The notes: a model not told the origin generated them from the sequence alone. 64,000 nt of DNA from DAOTXS01 sp034435055 (GCA_034435055.1 DAOTXS010000041.1:97700-161699), one strand, 5' to 3'; positions 14,195 to 22,640 are shown, counted from the stretch's first letter. Made by a program: numbers and translations.

Positions 14195-14866
14195 TTACAC
14201 GCGCGCGGCAAAGGGATGCTCGCCATTTTGCGTGTTGCGAATGATACATAGCACCTTGCCTTGAATTTGCACGTCGCTCGCCTTGAATGATTTTTCGCGC
14301 AAGGTTGGATTGACCGGTTTCAAGATCACGCGGTCGTCGCGGAAAAAGATTTTCTTCAAAGTCATCGAGTGATGACTTTTGAGCCAGACGGCAACCATAT
14401 CGCCATTGTTCGCCGATTTCGTCGGTTCAAGCAAAACGAGATCGCCGTCGTTCACCAACGCATCGATCATCGAATCGCCGGCGACTTTTAAGAGGTACGT
14501 ATTCTTTTTATTGCCGACGAGATTTTGAGCCACTTGAATCCAGTCGAGTGGAGTGGTGTTTTGTTCCGGCGTGGGGAATTTGAAACTGGCGTGAATAATG
14601 CCCAGCAACGGCAAAGCAATCGTGCCGTTGGAGTGGTGCTGATCGGGATGTTGCAACAATTCGATCCCGCGTGCCATCCGGCGACCCACCCGCAAGATTT
14701 TCTTCTGGACAAGTTTTTTCAGATCGCGGTCGACGTGGTCTTTGGACGAGATACCGATGGCTTTCCCGATTTCGGCGTACGAGGGCGAGCGTCCGTCGTG
14801 CGCTTGTTTGTATTCGGCGACGAAATGCCAAATGCCGAGTTCGTGTGCGTCAAGTTGGTCATCCAT
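14195..14866 (-). CDS. lexA: LexA SOS repressor (S24 family)
   Basis: A 223-residue protein: an N-terminal winged HTH (about residues 8-70, GRSPSYAEIGKAIGIS, then RRMARGIELL) plus a peptidase S24 C-terminal half. The Ser/Lys dyad is Ser132 (GDSMIDA) and Lys171 or Lys172 (MTLKKIF). The self-cleavage loop reads PLLGIIHAS, so the scissile pair would be Ala93-Ser94 rather than the usual Ala-Gly. Two GAACNNNNGTTC boxes overlap its promoter, so it represses itself and the operon behind it. RecA-stimulated self-cleavage is family knowledge. A phage-type S24 repressor is less likely given the boxes and the housekeeping neighbours. Confidence 0.92.
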   Translation of the reverse strand: MDDQLDAHELGIWHFVAEYKQAHDGRSPSYAEIGKAIGISSKDHVDRDLKKLVQKKILRVGRRMARGIELLQHPDQHHSNGTIALPLLGIIHASFKFPTPEQNTTPLDWIQVAQNLVGNKKNTYLLKVAGDSMIDALVNDGDLVLLEPTKSANNGDMVAVWLKSHHSMTLKKIFFRDDRVILKPVNPTLREKSFKASDVQIQGKVLCIIRNTQNGEHPFAARV

Positions 14867-14894
14867 TTCGCTTGTCCTTTCGATTGGCAGAACA

Positions 14895-14906
14895 GAACTG
14901 TTGTTC
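14895..14906 (-). promoter_or_regulatory. SOS box 1 (GAACTGTTGTTC)
   Basis: A perfect GAAC-N4-GTTC palindrome between the lexA -10 box and its start codon. It matches the LexA operator of Gram-positive-type SOS systems (Cheo box). Bound LexA would sit over the transcription start. Confidence 0.85.
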
Positions 14907-14916
14907 TATCAGGTGC

Positions 14917-14946
14917 ATTATAACAGAACACCCGTTCTTTTGTCAA
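14917..14946 (-). promoter_or_regulatory. lexA promoter
   Basis: On the minus strand, TTGACA (14946-14941) and TATAAT (14922-14917) are separated by 18 bp. Both hexamers are consensus. SOS box 2 lies inside the spacer. Confidence 0.88.
14926..14937 (-). promoter_or_regulatory. SOS box 2 (GAACACCCGTTC)
   Basis: A second perfect GAAC-N4-GTTC palindrome, located within the -35/-10 spacer of the lexA promoter. It is centred 31 bp from box 1, about three helical turns, so two LexA dimers could bind the same DNA face. Confidence 0.88.
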
Positions 14947-14988
14947 CTTAAAAAATCGCGGCGTTTTTGTTTTTCCCTCGACTGATGG

Positions 14989-14994
14989 TAGAAT
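14989..14994 (+). promoter_or_regulatory. -10 box of ppc, leaderless spacing
   Basis: TAGAAT ends 6 nt before the ATG at 15001, so transcription should begin at or next to the start codon. No Shine-Dalgarno precedes the ATG. Confidence 0.55.
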
Positions 14995-15000
14995 TCAAGT

Positions 15001-17736
15001 ATGGACCTCTCAGCAACGATTCATTATCTTGGTGAACTGCTCGGCAGAGTGATTAGCGAGCAAGAATCACCAGAACTTTTTCTGATCGAAGAAAAAATTC
15101 GCGCCGATGCGAAAGCGTACCGCGCGGGCGACCCCAACGCCGCCACGCAATTGGCTGACGATGTCGCCGCGCTGTCGGTCGATCACGCGCGCGTGGTCGC
15201 GTCGGCGTTCACACTCTATTTCGATTTGGTGAATCTCGCCGAAGAAGCGCAACGCGTGCGGGCGTTGTGCGACCGCGAACGCGAAAAATATCCGGAACCC
15301 ATCAACGAATCGATTGCCTCAGCCATTGCCGCGCTCAAACGGCGCGGGGTTGCGCGCGAGCAAATCGAACCGCTGGCGCGCGAATTGCGCATCGAACTGG
15401 TGCTGACCGCGCATCCGACCGAAGCCAAACGTCGCACGATTCTTTCCAAACTCGAACGCCTTGCCCGGATTGTGCACGTGCTTTACAACACGGAACCCTT
15501 GCCGCACGAGCGCGCGGCGTACGAATCTGAATTGATGGCGGAAATCACCACGTTGTGGCTCACGCATCGCGCGCGCACGACCAAGCCGAGCGTCACCGAC
15601 GAAGTGCGCACCGGGATGTATTTCGTTCGCAACGTTTTTTGGAATGCTTTGCCGCGCATTTACGCCGAACTCGACGCCGCGTTGGAAAAACATTATCCTG
15701 GGATCACGGCATCGAAAAATTGGTTTACGCTCGCGTCGTGGATCGGCGGCGACCGTGATGGAAATCCGAATGTGACGACGCCGGTAACTGCCGAGACTTT
15801 GCGCTTGCATCGCGGGCTTGCCATCGAACATCATCGCGCGGCGTTGCAAGATTTGTCGCGCCGGTTGAGCATCGACGTGCAACGCGTGCCATTGCTGCAC
15901 GAATTGCAAGCGTGGAGCGAGGCGCGCCGCCCGTTCCCGGATCACGTTGCGTTCCTCGAAAAACGGTACGCCAACGAACCGTATCGCTGGCTTTTGTCTT
16001 TGCTTGCATCCGACCTCGAAACCGCATCGCGCGATGATATGACGACGCGCTTGCTCGAAGAATCGCCGCACAGCGCGCGCATCACGTCAGCCGATTTGAC
16101 CGCGCCGCTCGATCTGGTCGCGCGCGCCATTCCGGCGCGCATCGCCGATGATCAGCTAAAACTCGTGCGCCGCCAAATCGACATCTTTGGGTTGCACGCC
16201 GCCCGGCTCGATCTGCGCGAAGATTCGTCCCGGCTCGCGTGCGCGCTCGGCGAAATTTTGCGCGGACTGAACCTTGTTTCCGATTTTGAAAACGAGAGCG
16301 ATCAGAATCGCACACGCATTTTGCTCAAACTGTTCCGCGATTATCCTGTGCGCCCGGCATTGCTCGCGCAACATCCCGGCGTTACATCCGACGCCGCTGA
16401 AACGTGGGCGCTATTTCGATTGCTGGCGCGCGCGCGCAAAATTTACGGGCGCGAGTTGTTTGGCGCGTTCATCATATCGATGACGCGCGGCGCGGCGGAT
16501 GTGTTGACAGTGCTTTTGCTTGCGCGGTGGGCAGGATGCGACGATGGTTTGCCCATCGTGCCGCTGTTTGAAACGCTCGATGATTTGGAAGCCGCGTCGC
16601 GCATCCTGTCCGATTTGTTTGCGCTCGATGTTTATCGCGATCACCTTGTCAGTTGCCAGCAACACCAAGTCGTGATGATCGGTTATTCCGACAGCAACAA
16701 GGACGCCGGTTATCTCGCGGCGAATTGGGCGTTGTATCACGCGCAAGAAAAATGCGCGCAAGTGTGCCGCGAACACCACGTCAAGCTCACACTCTTTCAC
16801 GGACGCGGCGGCACGATTGCGCGCGGCGGTGGTCCTGCCAATCGCGCAATCCGCGCGCAACCGCCGGGAACCGTCGCTGGACGTTTTCGTTTGACCGAGC
16901 AAGGCGAAATGCTTGCGGCGCGTTACGCCAATCCCGAACTCGCGCATCGGCATCTGGAACAAATTGCGAGCGCGGTAATTCTTGCATCGATGCCGGATGC
17001 CGCGTCGCCGGATGCGAATGTGAAATCGGAATGGCGCGACGCGATGACCGCAATGTCGGTTATCGCGCACGATGCGTATCGCGCGTTTGTGTACGGCACG
17101 TCCGGCTTTGTCGATTTTTGGCGCGCGGTTACACCGTTCGATGAAATTCGTTCACTGATGATCGGTTCGCGCCCGGTGATGCGCGGCGGAAGCGATGTGC
17201 AAATCGCGCGGGTGCGCGCGATCCCTTGGGTTTTTTCGTGGATGCAAGCGCGGTTCAATTTGCCGGGTTGGTACGGACTCGGCACGGCGTTGCACGATCA
17301 GATTGCAAAACCGGATGGACTTGCGCAGTTGCAAGAAATGTACCGCAAGTGGTCGTTCTTTCGGACGTTACTCGACAACACCGAGATGTCGTTGCTCAAA
17401 GCGGATATGGACATCGCCGCGCGCTACGTCGATCTTGCCCCCGACCGCGACTTGGCGCACGAACTTTTCGCGCGCATCCGCGATGAATTCACGCGCACGC
17501 GCGACGCGATTCTGGCGATCACGCAACATCGCGAGTTGATGGACGCCGATCCGATCATTCAACGTTCGGTGCATTTGCGGAATCCGTACATCGATCCGTT
17601 GAGCTACATCCAAATCGAAATGATTCGCCGTTTGCGTGCGTTGCCGGATCAAACCAGTGCGGAAGCGGACGCGTTGCGCGCGGTGATTCAAATTACGATC
17701 AACGGCATCGCGGCGGGGTTGAGGAATACGGGGTAG
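15001..17736 (+). CDS. ppc: Phosphoenolpyruvate carboxylase
   Basis: A 911-residue cytosolic enzyme of bacterial PEPC length. It adds bicarbonate to PEP to give oxaloacetate, refilling the TCA cycle. Catalytic landmarks are in order: LTAHPTEAKRR with His138, GGDRDGNPNVT, GYSDSNKDAGYL from about residue 561, and FHGRGGTIARGGGP with His600. The C-terminus ends RNTG, as in classical PEPCs where the terminus folds into the active site. The gene is monocistronic in appearance and divergent from lexA, with the 134-bp gap shared by both promoters. No Ser-phosphorylation extension of the plant type is present. Confidence 0.97.
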   Translation: MDLSATIHYLGELLGRVISEQESPELFLIEEKIRADAKAYRAGDPNAATQLADDVAALSVDHARVVASAFTLYFDLVNLAEEAQRVRALCDREREKYPEPINESIASAIAALKRRGVAREQIEPLARELRIELVLTAHPTEAKRRTILSKLERLARIVHVLYNTEPLPHERAAYESELMAEITTLWLTHRARTTKPSVTDEVRTGMYFVRNVFWNALPRIYAELDAALEKHYPGITASKNWFTLASWIGGDRDGNPNVTTPVTAETLRLHRGLAIEHHRAALQDLSRRLSIDVQRVPLLHELQAWSEARRPFPDHVAFLEKRYANEPYRWLLSLLASDLETASRDDMTTRLLEESPHSARITSADLTAPLDLVARAIPARIADDQLKLVRRQIDIFGLHAARLDLREDSSRLACALGEILRGLNLVSDFENESDQNRTRILLKLFRDYPVRPALLAQHPGVTSDAAETWALFRLLARARKIYGRELFGAFIISMTRGAADVLTVLLLARWAGCDDGLPIVPLFETLDDLEAASRILSDLFALDVYRDHLVSCQQHQVVMIGYSDSNKDAGYLAANWALYHAQEKCAQVCREHHVKLTLFHGRGGTIARGGGPANRAIRAQPPGTVAGRFRLTEQGEMLAARYANPELAHRHLEQIASAVILASMPDAASPDANVKSEWRDAMTAMSVIAHDAYRAFVYGTSGFVDFWRAVTPFDEIRSLMIGSRPVMRGGSDVQIARVRAIPWVFSWMQARFNLPGWYGLGTALHDQIAKPDGLAQLQEMYRKWSFFRTLLDNTEMSLLKADMDIAARYVDLAPDRDLAHELFARIRDEFTRTRDAILAITQHRELMDADPIIQRSVHLRNPYIDPLSYIQIEMIRRLRALPDQTSAEADALRAVIQITINGIAAGLRNTG

Positions 17737-17760
17737 AACTAATTCAGAATGGAGTGTCCA

Positions 17761-18675
17761 ATGATTATCCCATCAGATCAAGCTGAACGTTTTTATCGCA
17801 TTTGGTTTGAACTTCTCAAGTATGTGAATGACGAAAAACGGGTTGTTCATTCTTTTCCGGCGCAACCAAAGATTGGTTCTGTCAAGAAAGAAGATGCGAT
17901 TAAGATTCGCAATAAACTTTGGAAAGAAGATAGTTTGATCGACCGTTTCGTTGCGCAGAATCCCGCTGCTCTTTCTCTCCCAGACTTGGAACTAGTTTCA
18001 TCCTGGAAACACCGCGTCGTCGGGAATTTCTTTATCTTGCAACATCTCAAAAAGTATTCGGTTTTTCTCAGCGAAGGTTCTCCATCACGTGCTTATGGTG
18101 TTTTGGGTTTGCTATCGCCTTTTGAAGAAGTTGTGGGTCCATATCTGCCAGTTTATGTCCGAGGCGTATTGCTTCCATTTGGGGACAAGATCATCTACGA
18201 TGGCTTGCTCGAAAGTTACAATATTGCCTTTGGCAGTGGAATCCGCGCTGATATGAAAATGTGGCTCAGAGATGCGGAAGAACGCGAAGGAATTATTACC
18301 TCGTTGATTCCACGCGCGGTAACGACTGCACAAGAATCAAAGGAGGAAGCAAAAGCGCGGAACGCTCCGATTCTCCGCGAGTTCCAAAAAGCTCTTTACA
18401 AATCGGGGCTGAGTCCCAAGATGGTTGAGCAACATTCAGCAAATATACAATCCTTTGCAGATTATCTTATGACGCAAAAACCAACACTGCGGTTGTTGGA
18501 GATGCGGACGCAGGATGTTGAGGCGTATCTGAATGGACTGACAGCGAAAGATGCCAAGGTTTGTGTTACTTCGTTCAAACGCTACGAGCGATTTTTATGG
18601 GATACTGCACGTTCCGATCCAGATGCGCTAGATGAGTTGCGCGCTTTTCTCAAGGGTTACCAACACAGAACATGA
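17761..18675 (+). CDS. AT-rich orphan protein with integrase-like core-binding C-terminus
   Basis: A 304-residue protein. The start at 17761 follows GGAGTG. The N-terminal two thirds match nothing I recognise. Residues about 205-300 (ILREFQKALYKSGLSPKMV, then AYLNGL, then FLWDTARSDPDAL) look like the helical SAM-like core-binding domain of tyrosine recombinases. There is no catalytic R-H-R-Y domain behind it. Base composition is clearly more AT-rich than the neighbours by eye, with many TTT, AAA and GAA codons, which suggests horizontal acquisition. The stop overlaps the arfB start (ATGA). The function is unknown. Confidence 0.65.
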   Translation: MIIPSDQAERFYRIWFELLKYVNDEKRVVHSFPAQPKIGSVKKEDAIKIRNKLWKEDSLIDRFVAQNPAALSLPDLELVSSWKHRVVGNFFILQHLKKYSVFLSEGSPSRAYGVLGLLSPFEEVVGPYLPVYVRGVLLPFGDKIIYDGLLESYNIAFGSGIRADMKMWLRDAEEREGIITSLIPRAVTTAQESKEEAKARNAPILREFQKALYKSGLSPKMVEQHSANIQSFADYLMTQKPTLRLLEMRTQDVEAYLNGLTAKDAKVCVTSFKRYERFLWDTARSDPDALDELRAFLKGYQHRT

Positions 18676-19091
18676 TTCCAATTACACCGGGCATTTCGCT
18701 CGACGAATCCGAACTCCACGAAGAATTCATCCGCGCGTCCGGACCGGGCGGGCAGAACGTCAACAAAGTTGCGACGGCGGTGCAGTTGCGTTTTGATGTG
18801 CGCCACTCGCCGTCACTGCCCGATGATGTGCGCGAACGGTTGATGCGTCTCGCCGGCAAGCGCGTGAACGCGGATGGCATTCTGGTTATCGAAGCGTCGC
18901 GGTTTCGCACGCAAGAGCAAAATCGCGCCGATGCACGCGCGCGGTTGATCGCGTTGATTCGCCAAGCAACCGTCAGACCAAAGACGCGCCGCAAGACCAA
19001 ACCCTCGCGCGCGGCGAAGGAAAAACGCATCGCCGGGAAAAAGTATCGCGGTCAAGTGAAAGCGTTACGGGGGAAAATTCCGCAGGAGTAA
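18672..19091 (+). CDS. arfB: ArfB/YaeJ-type peptidyl-tRNA hydrolase (ribosome rescue)
   Basis: A 139-residue release-factor-like protein. The GGQ motif (SGPGGQNVNKVAT, residues 26-28) hydrolyses peptidyl-tRNA. A basic C-terminal tail (RPKTRRKTKPSRAAKEKR) would enter the empty mRNA channel of stalled ribosomes. The lack of stop-codon recognition domains and the length of about 140 residues match ArfB. It acts in the cytosol on non-stop complexes. It overlaps the AT-rich orphan by 4 bp. Confidence 0.92.
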   Translation: MIPITPGISLDESELHEEFIRASGPGGQNVNKVATAVQLRFDVRHSPSLPDDVRERLMRLAGKRVNADGILVIEASRFRTQEQNRADARARLIALIRQATVRPKTRRKTKPSRAAKEKRIAGKKYRGQVKALRGKIPQE

Positions 19092-19102
19092 CCAAAATCC
19101 TG

Positions 19103-19190
19103 AATGTCATTGCGAGAAGCGTTTTGTGCAACGAAGCAATCTCTCAAAGAATGTTGAAAGATTGCTTCGCGGCTTCGCCGCTCGCAATGA
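19103..19190. repeat. GTCATTGCGAG...CTCGCAATGAC quasi-palindromic repeat
   Basis: Outer arms TGTCATTGCGAG (19103-19114) and CTCGCAATGAC (19178-19188), with inner arms GAAGCAATCT and AGATTGCTTC, form a long imperfect hairpin. It lies between arfB and the NTPase and adds a spurious open N-terminal extension to the latter. A relative occurs at 52854-52925 (GTCATTTCGAG). Confidence 0.75.
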
Positions 19191-19220
19191 CGCTTGGGTT
19201 AATCACGCCACCAAAATGCT

Positions 19221-19249
19221 TTGACTATTCCGGTTGCTCGTGCTACAAT
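19221..19249 (+). promoter_or_regulatory. Promoter of the NACHT-HEAT gene
   Basis: TTGACT (19221-19226), a 17-bp spacer and TACAAT (19244-19249). The start codon at 19268 follows 18 nt later with a purine-rich GAAAGG before it. Confidence 0.75.
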
Positions 19250-19267
19250 CGCCGCGAAAGGAATGAA

Positions 19268-20965
19268 ATGAATTTTCTGAGTCAACTCGTTGATGCCTCT
19301 GCGCGTTTTCAATCTAAATACGCCGCGCATTTAATCAATCGATTTCAATACGTGCCGTGTCCCAGCGTGCGCGTGCCGCTGGAATCGTTGTGGGTCGAAC
19401 CGCGCGGGCTGAGCGCCGCGCTTGCCAACCCATCGCCGCTGGTTATCACCGGCGCGCCGGGCGCGGGCAAGACCACGACGCTTTCTTATTTGGCACTCTC
19501 GCTTGCGCGCGAAATGTTGCATCACGCCAAGCCGCGCGTGCCGCTCTTTTTCTCCGCGCGCGATTTGAATCCGTCCGCGCTTCCGCGCATCACCGATTTT
19601 CCGCGCGAGTTGAATCTAAGTCAGGATGCCGCCGCGCATTGCCCGCGCGTATTTTTTCCGGAAGCGTTCAGCACCGGGCGCGCGGTTGTTCTGATCGACG
19701 ATGCCGATGCATTGTCGCCCGATCAGTTGCAAGCGTGGTTGCGCGAATTGCAAGGTGCGCGCGTGATCCTCGCCGCGCCAGCGCCGATTGCCGGCTTGAC
19801 CGAATTCCGCTTGCCCGGTTTCCGCGATAACGATTTGGAAAAGTTTGCGGTTCAGTGGCATCGTGAAAATGCCGCCGCGTTTCTCGCCGCGCTCAAAACG
19901 AATGGTGTGCCGCGCGCGCTCACGTCCAATCCGCAATCACTTACTTTGCTTGCGCACGGTTGGCGTGAAGACAAACCATTACCCCAACGCCGCACCGAAC
20001 TGTACGATGCGTTTGTCGATCACGTGCTGGGGGATTCTGACGAAGCGACACTGATGTTGGAAGGTGTCGCGCTGGCAATGCAACGTGGCAAACCGGCGTC
20101 GAACGAATTTCTTTCCAAATCTAAAGGATTTTTGCGGCTGGCGAAAAATCGCACCGCCGAATTCGCGCACGATTTGTGGCAGGCATACTTTGCCGCGCGC
20201 GCGTTGCGCCATTCGCCCAGCATCGAACCGCTCGCGGAGCATTTGTCCGAATCACCGTGGCGCGAGGTCGTTTTGTTTTACGCTGGTCTCGGCGATGCGA
20301 ACGAGTTGACGAATCGATTGATTGCGCAGGATGATTATGCATTTGCCGGACACGTCGTCGCGCACGCGCGCGAAGTGAAAACAGAACTGCGCGATGTGGT
20401 GACCAAAGAGTTAATCGCGCGCGCGTGGGATGGTGACCGCACATCGATTGACGCGCTTGCGGAAATGCAAAGCGATGCCGCGGTCGATGCGTTGGCGGCA
20501 AAGTTGAAAGACAAAGACCCCGCCATTCGCGCGCGCGCCGCGCAATTACTCGGCGCATTGCAATTGGATCGTGGCATCGAATATCTGTTGCCGCAACTGC
20601 GCGACGTGAACGCCGACGTGCGCGATAATGTTGTCGAAGCATTGGGACGTTCGCGCACCGATCGCGTAATCGAACCGTTGCTTGTGGCGTTGCGCGGCGA
20701 CTCGCGGGTTGGAGTTGCCGACAAGCGCTTGCGCGTCGCCGCGGCAAAAGCGTTAGGTGAGGTGGCATCGGACAAGGCGGTGCCCGCGCTCATCGTCGAT
20801 TTGCAATTGGGTGAACCGGAAGTGCGCGCGGTGGTGGCGGATGCGCTGAAACGAATCAAGAGTCCGCTATTGATCAAACCATTGCAAGGGATCGCGGTAT
20901 CGGGGGATCAAGCCGCGCGCCAATTTGCCGCCGAGATTCTCGCGGTTATCGACGGAAAGGACTAG
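19268..20965 (+). CDS. STAND/NACHT-type NTPase with C-terminal HEAT repeats
   Basis: A 565-residue protein. The N-terminal NTPase has Walker A GAPGAGKTTT starting at residue 62 and Walker B VVLIDDADAL at 140-149. A downstream segment PQRRTELYDAFVDHVL is typical of NACHT proteins. From about residue 390 to the end are HEAT/PBS-lyase-like repeats (DPAIRARAAQLLGALQ and DVNADVRDNVVEALGR units), a sensor or scaffold array. The start at 19268 excludes 48 residues translated from a repeat. Such proteins act as switchable signalling or immune platforms, and some bacterial NACHT proteins defend against phages. No effector domain is visible here. Two small membrane-protein genes follow on the same strand. 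Confidence 0.8.
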   Translation: MNFLSQLVDASARFQSKYAAHLINRFQYVPCPSVRVPLESLWVEPRGLSAALANPSPLVITGAPGAGKTTTLSYLALSLAREMLHHAKPRVPLFFSARDLNPSALPRITDFPRELNLSQDAAAHCPRVFFPEAFSTGRAVVLIDDADALSPDQLQAWLRELQGARVILAAPAPIAGLTEFRLPGFRDNDLEKFAVQWHRENAAAFLAALKTNGVPRALTSNPQSLTLLAHGWREDKPLPQRRTELYDAFVDHVLGDSDEATLMLEGVALAMQRGKPASNEFLSKSKGFLRLAKNRTAEFAHDLWQAYFAARALRHSPSIEPLAEHLSESPWREVVLFYAGLGDANELTNRLIAQDDYAFAGHVVAHAREVKTELRDVVTKELIARAWDGDRTSIDALAEMQSDAAVDALAAKLKDKDPAIRARAAQLLGALQLDRGIEYLLPQLRDVNADVRDNVVEALGRSRTDRVIEPLLVALRGDSRVGVADKRLRVAAAKALGEVASDKAVPALIVDLQLGEPEVRAVVADALKRIKSPLLIKPLQGIAVSGDQAARQFAAEILAVIDGKD

Positions 20966-20974
20966 TCATCGAAT

Positions 20975-21274
20975 ATGGATCCGACTCCGCTCGCGCCGTG
21001 GCGCGATCTTTCGATTGTGTGGTTTTCGTTGTGGATGATGTTGTTCGTTGCGATTCCCGGCGTCGTGTTTTATTTCATGCTCAAGTACTTGCGCCGCTTC
21101 AATCGCTGGCTCAAACTGCCGTTGATGAACGCGCAAGTGTGGGCATTGCGAATTCAGTACGGCACGCAACATGCGTCGGAAAAAATCGTCGATGTTCCGA
21201 TCCGGGTTTACAGTACGAGCGCGCGTCTCCAGACGACGGCGCGTGGTGTAATCGATTTTCTGTTGGGTGAGTGA
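20975..21274 (+). CDS. Small single-pass membrane protein
   Basis: A 99-residue protein with one strong transmembrane segment (about residues 14-38, LSIVWFSLWMMLFVAIPGVV) and a basic C-terminal half. The pattern suggests a cytosolic tail that contacts other proteins or the envelope. It begins 9 bp after the NACHT-HEAT gene and is followed within 8 bp by another membrane gene. No family is recognised. Confidence 0.6.
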   Translation: MDPTPLAPWRDLSIVWFSLWMMLFVAIPGVVFYFMLKYLRRFNRWLKLPLMNAQVWALRIQYGTQHASEKIVDVPIRVYSTSARLQTTARGVIDFLLGE

Positions 21275-21281
21275 GGGGTGT

Positions 21282-21584
21282 ATGGAAAATCAAGTGGATG
21301 CAAAAGTTATGCTGGAACGCGCCCGGTTTATTGTGGCGGAGGTGCGCAAAAGCGAAGCGTACCCGGCGATTCTCGGCGCGATTGCCGGCGGAATTGCCGG
21401 CGCGTTGATGGCGGTGATTATCGCCGGCGGTCGTTCCGCGCGGCGCGCGGGCGATGAATCTGCAAAAACGCTGGGCGCGTCTGCGCGTCAGGGCTGGTCG
21501 CCGCGCGACATTGTGCAACTAGCCACGGTGGTTGCTGCCCTTGCCAAACAAATTCAATCGTGGTATCAAGAGCAAAAACGCTGA
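21282..21584 (+). CDS. Small membrane protein, Gly/Ala-rich helix
   Basis: A 100-residue protein. The start at 21282 follows GAGGGGTG. One Gly/Ala-rich transmembrane helix (about residues 27-48, AILGAIAGGIAGALMAVII) is followed by a basic Arg-rich stretch. It forms a pair with the preceding membrane gene, and both probably belong to the NACHT-HEAT transcript, which ends at the terminator just downstream. The function is unknown. Confidence 0.6.
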   Translation: MENQVDAKVMLERARFIVAEVRKSEAYPAILGAIAGGIAGALMAVIIAGGRSARRAGDESAKTLGASARQGWSPRDIVQLATVVAALAKQIQSWYQEQKR

Positions 21585-21601
21585 ACGCGCGGTAAACAAC
21601 A

Positions 21602-21632
21602 AAGGGAGACCTGGCGGGTCTCCCTTGTTTTT
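21602..21632 (+). terminator. Rho-independent terminator
   Basis: AAGGGAGACC (21602-21611) pairs exactly with GGTCTCCCTT (21617-21626), followed by TTTTT at 21628-21632. It ends the NACHT-HEAT/membrane-protein transcript. Confidence 0.9.
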
Positions 21633-21653
21633 CGGCGTTGTCGCGTTTTGTGA

Positions 21654-22481
21654 TCAATTCATCGTTCCTAGCACTTGTTGCGCAAGAGGGTGTTCGCGGA
21701 CAAAGTAAAGCAAGCGTAACGTGCGTCCTTCGGCTTCGCGCACTTCATCGCGCACGATGCCGAGTTCTTTGAACTTGGTCAAGACCAGATCCACCTGCAT
21801 CGGCGTCAGGGTCATTTGATTTGTCGGGGACAGCGCGTGCGTTTTGACAAAGAGAAAGGTCAGATAGGGTTTGGTTTTGGCAAGTCGATCAAGCAATCGA
21901 AGCATCTGGAGTTCGACGGGTGACAAATCAGAATTTTGCGGCAGGGCAAGCAAGGGGGTCGATGATTCAAACGACGGTGGTTCGGGCGATGGATTCACGC
22001 CAACCCAATCCGCCTCGACGACTGGATCGGCGGCGTCCGCCGAAGCGATGAGATCACCGGAGACACTGCCGGGCACGCCGGAAATGATAACGCGTTTGTT
22101 AAAGCGATTGCGCGCCCGCGCGACGACGCGAATGAAATCGCTGTCGCCGGTCATCAGGATGAGCGTGTTCACGTTCGGGCGGTCGAGCAGGCAATCGATA
22201 ATGTCCATCAGCATCGCCATATCGGACGAGGATTTGTGCGCGACGTCCGGACTGCGGCGCGGCGTATCGCGCGGCGTGATGCCGGCAACTTCGAGTTTGC
22301 GTCGAAAGTAATCGGGGTGTTCAGTAAAGTCCGCGTACGCGAATGCCTGGGAGACTGGACCGTACTTGCGCGCTTTTGCCATCAGCATTTGCGGATCGGG
22401 TTCACGTGCATAATTGTTCTTCATCCCATAACGAATGTTCTCAAAGTCGATAAACAAAGCGACTTCACCAGTTTCAACCAT
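21654..22481 (-). CDS. NYN-domain (PIN-like) protein, LabA/DUF88 type
   Basis: A 275-residue protein. The N-terminal NYN domain spans about residues 5-165, with acidic metal-binding positions in FIDFENIR, SSSDMAMLMDI and LMTGDSDF. These form the PIN-like RNase active site. The C-terminal half (about 190-275) is a winged-helix-like region (LSPVELQMLRLLDRLAK, then LVLTKFKELGIV), resembling the OST-HTH/Lotus or DUF88 accessory parts. It probably cleaves or binds RNA in the cytosol. GGAGG precedes the start. It is convergent with the NACHT-HEAT transcript. Confidence 0.83.
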   Translation of the reverse strand: MVETGEVALFIDFENIRYGMKNNYAREPDPQMLMAKARKYGPVSQAFAYADFTEHPDYFRRKLEVAGITPRDTPRRSPDVAHKSSSDMAMLMDIIDCLLDRPNVNTLILMTGDSDFIRVVARARNRFNKRVIISGVPGSVSGDLIASADAADPVVEADWVGVNPSPEPPSFESSTPLLALPQNSDLSPVELQMLRLLDRLAKTKPYLTFLFVKTHALSPTNQMTLTPMQVDLVLTKFKELGIVRDEVREAEGRTLRLLYFVREHPLAQQVLGTMN

Positions 22482-22597
22482 TCAAAAAACCTCCAGGGTC
22501 AAAGTAAGAGTTACACGCGACAACGCAGATATTCGATTGGTAAAGTTCTACACGCGGGCTATTGTACTCGCAGTGGCGATGATTTGTCAATCGCCGT

Positions 22598-22640
22598 GAT
22601 TTCAGATTTATGATTTCAGATTTCAAATTTCAAAACAGAT
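22598..22640. repeat. TTTCAGATTT-word repeat at the glycosidase start
   Basis: Tandem TTTCAGATTT, ATGATTTCAGATTTC and AAATTTC words. They supply the ATG at 22610 and the first few codons of the next gene, so the true start may be downstream. Confidence 0.6.

Noticed and set aside
14195..14866. Phage CI/S24 repressor
   Set aside because: The two SOS boxes at its own promoter and the winged-HTH N-terminus fit LexA.
12444..18675. Prophage or integrated element suggested by lexA, FtsK-like ATPase and recombinase-like domain
   Set aside because: No phage structural, integrase catalytic or attachment-site features were seen, and housekeeping genes (ppc, arfB) are interleaved.
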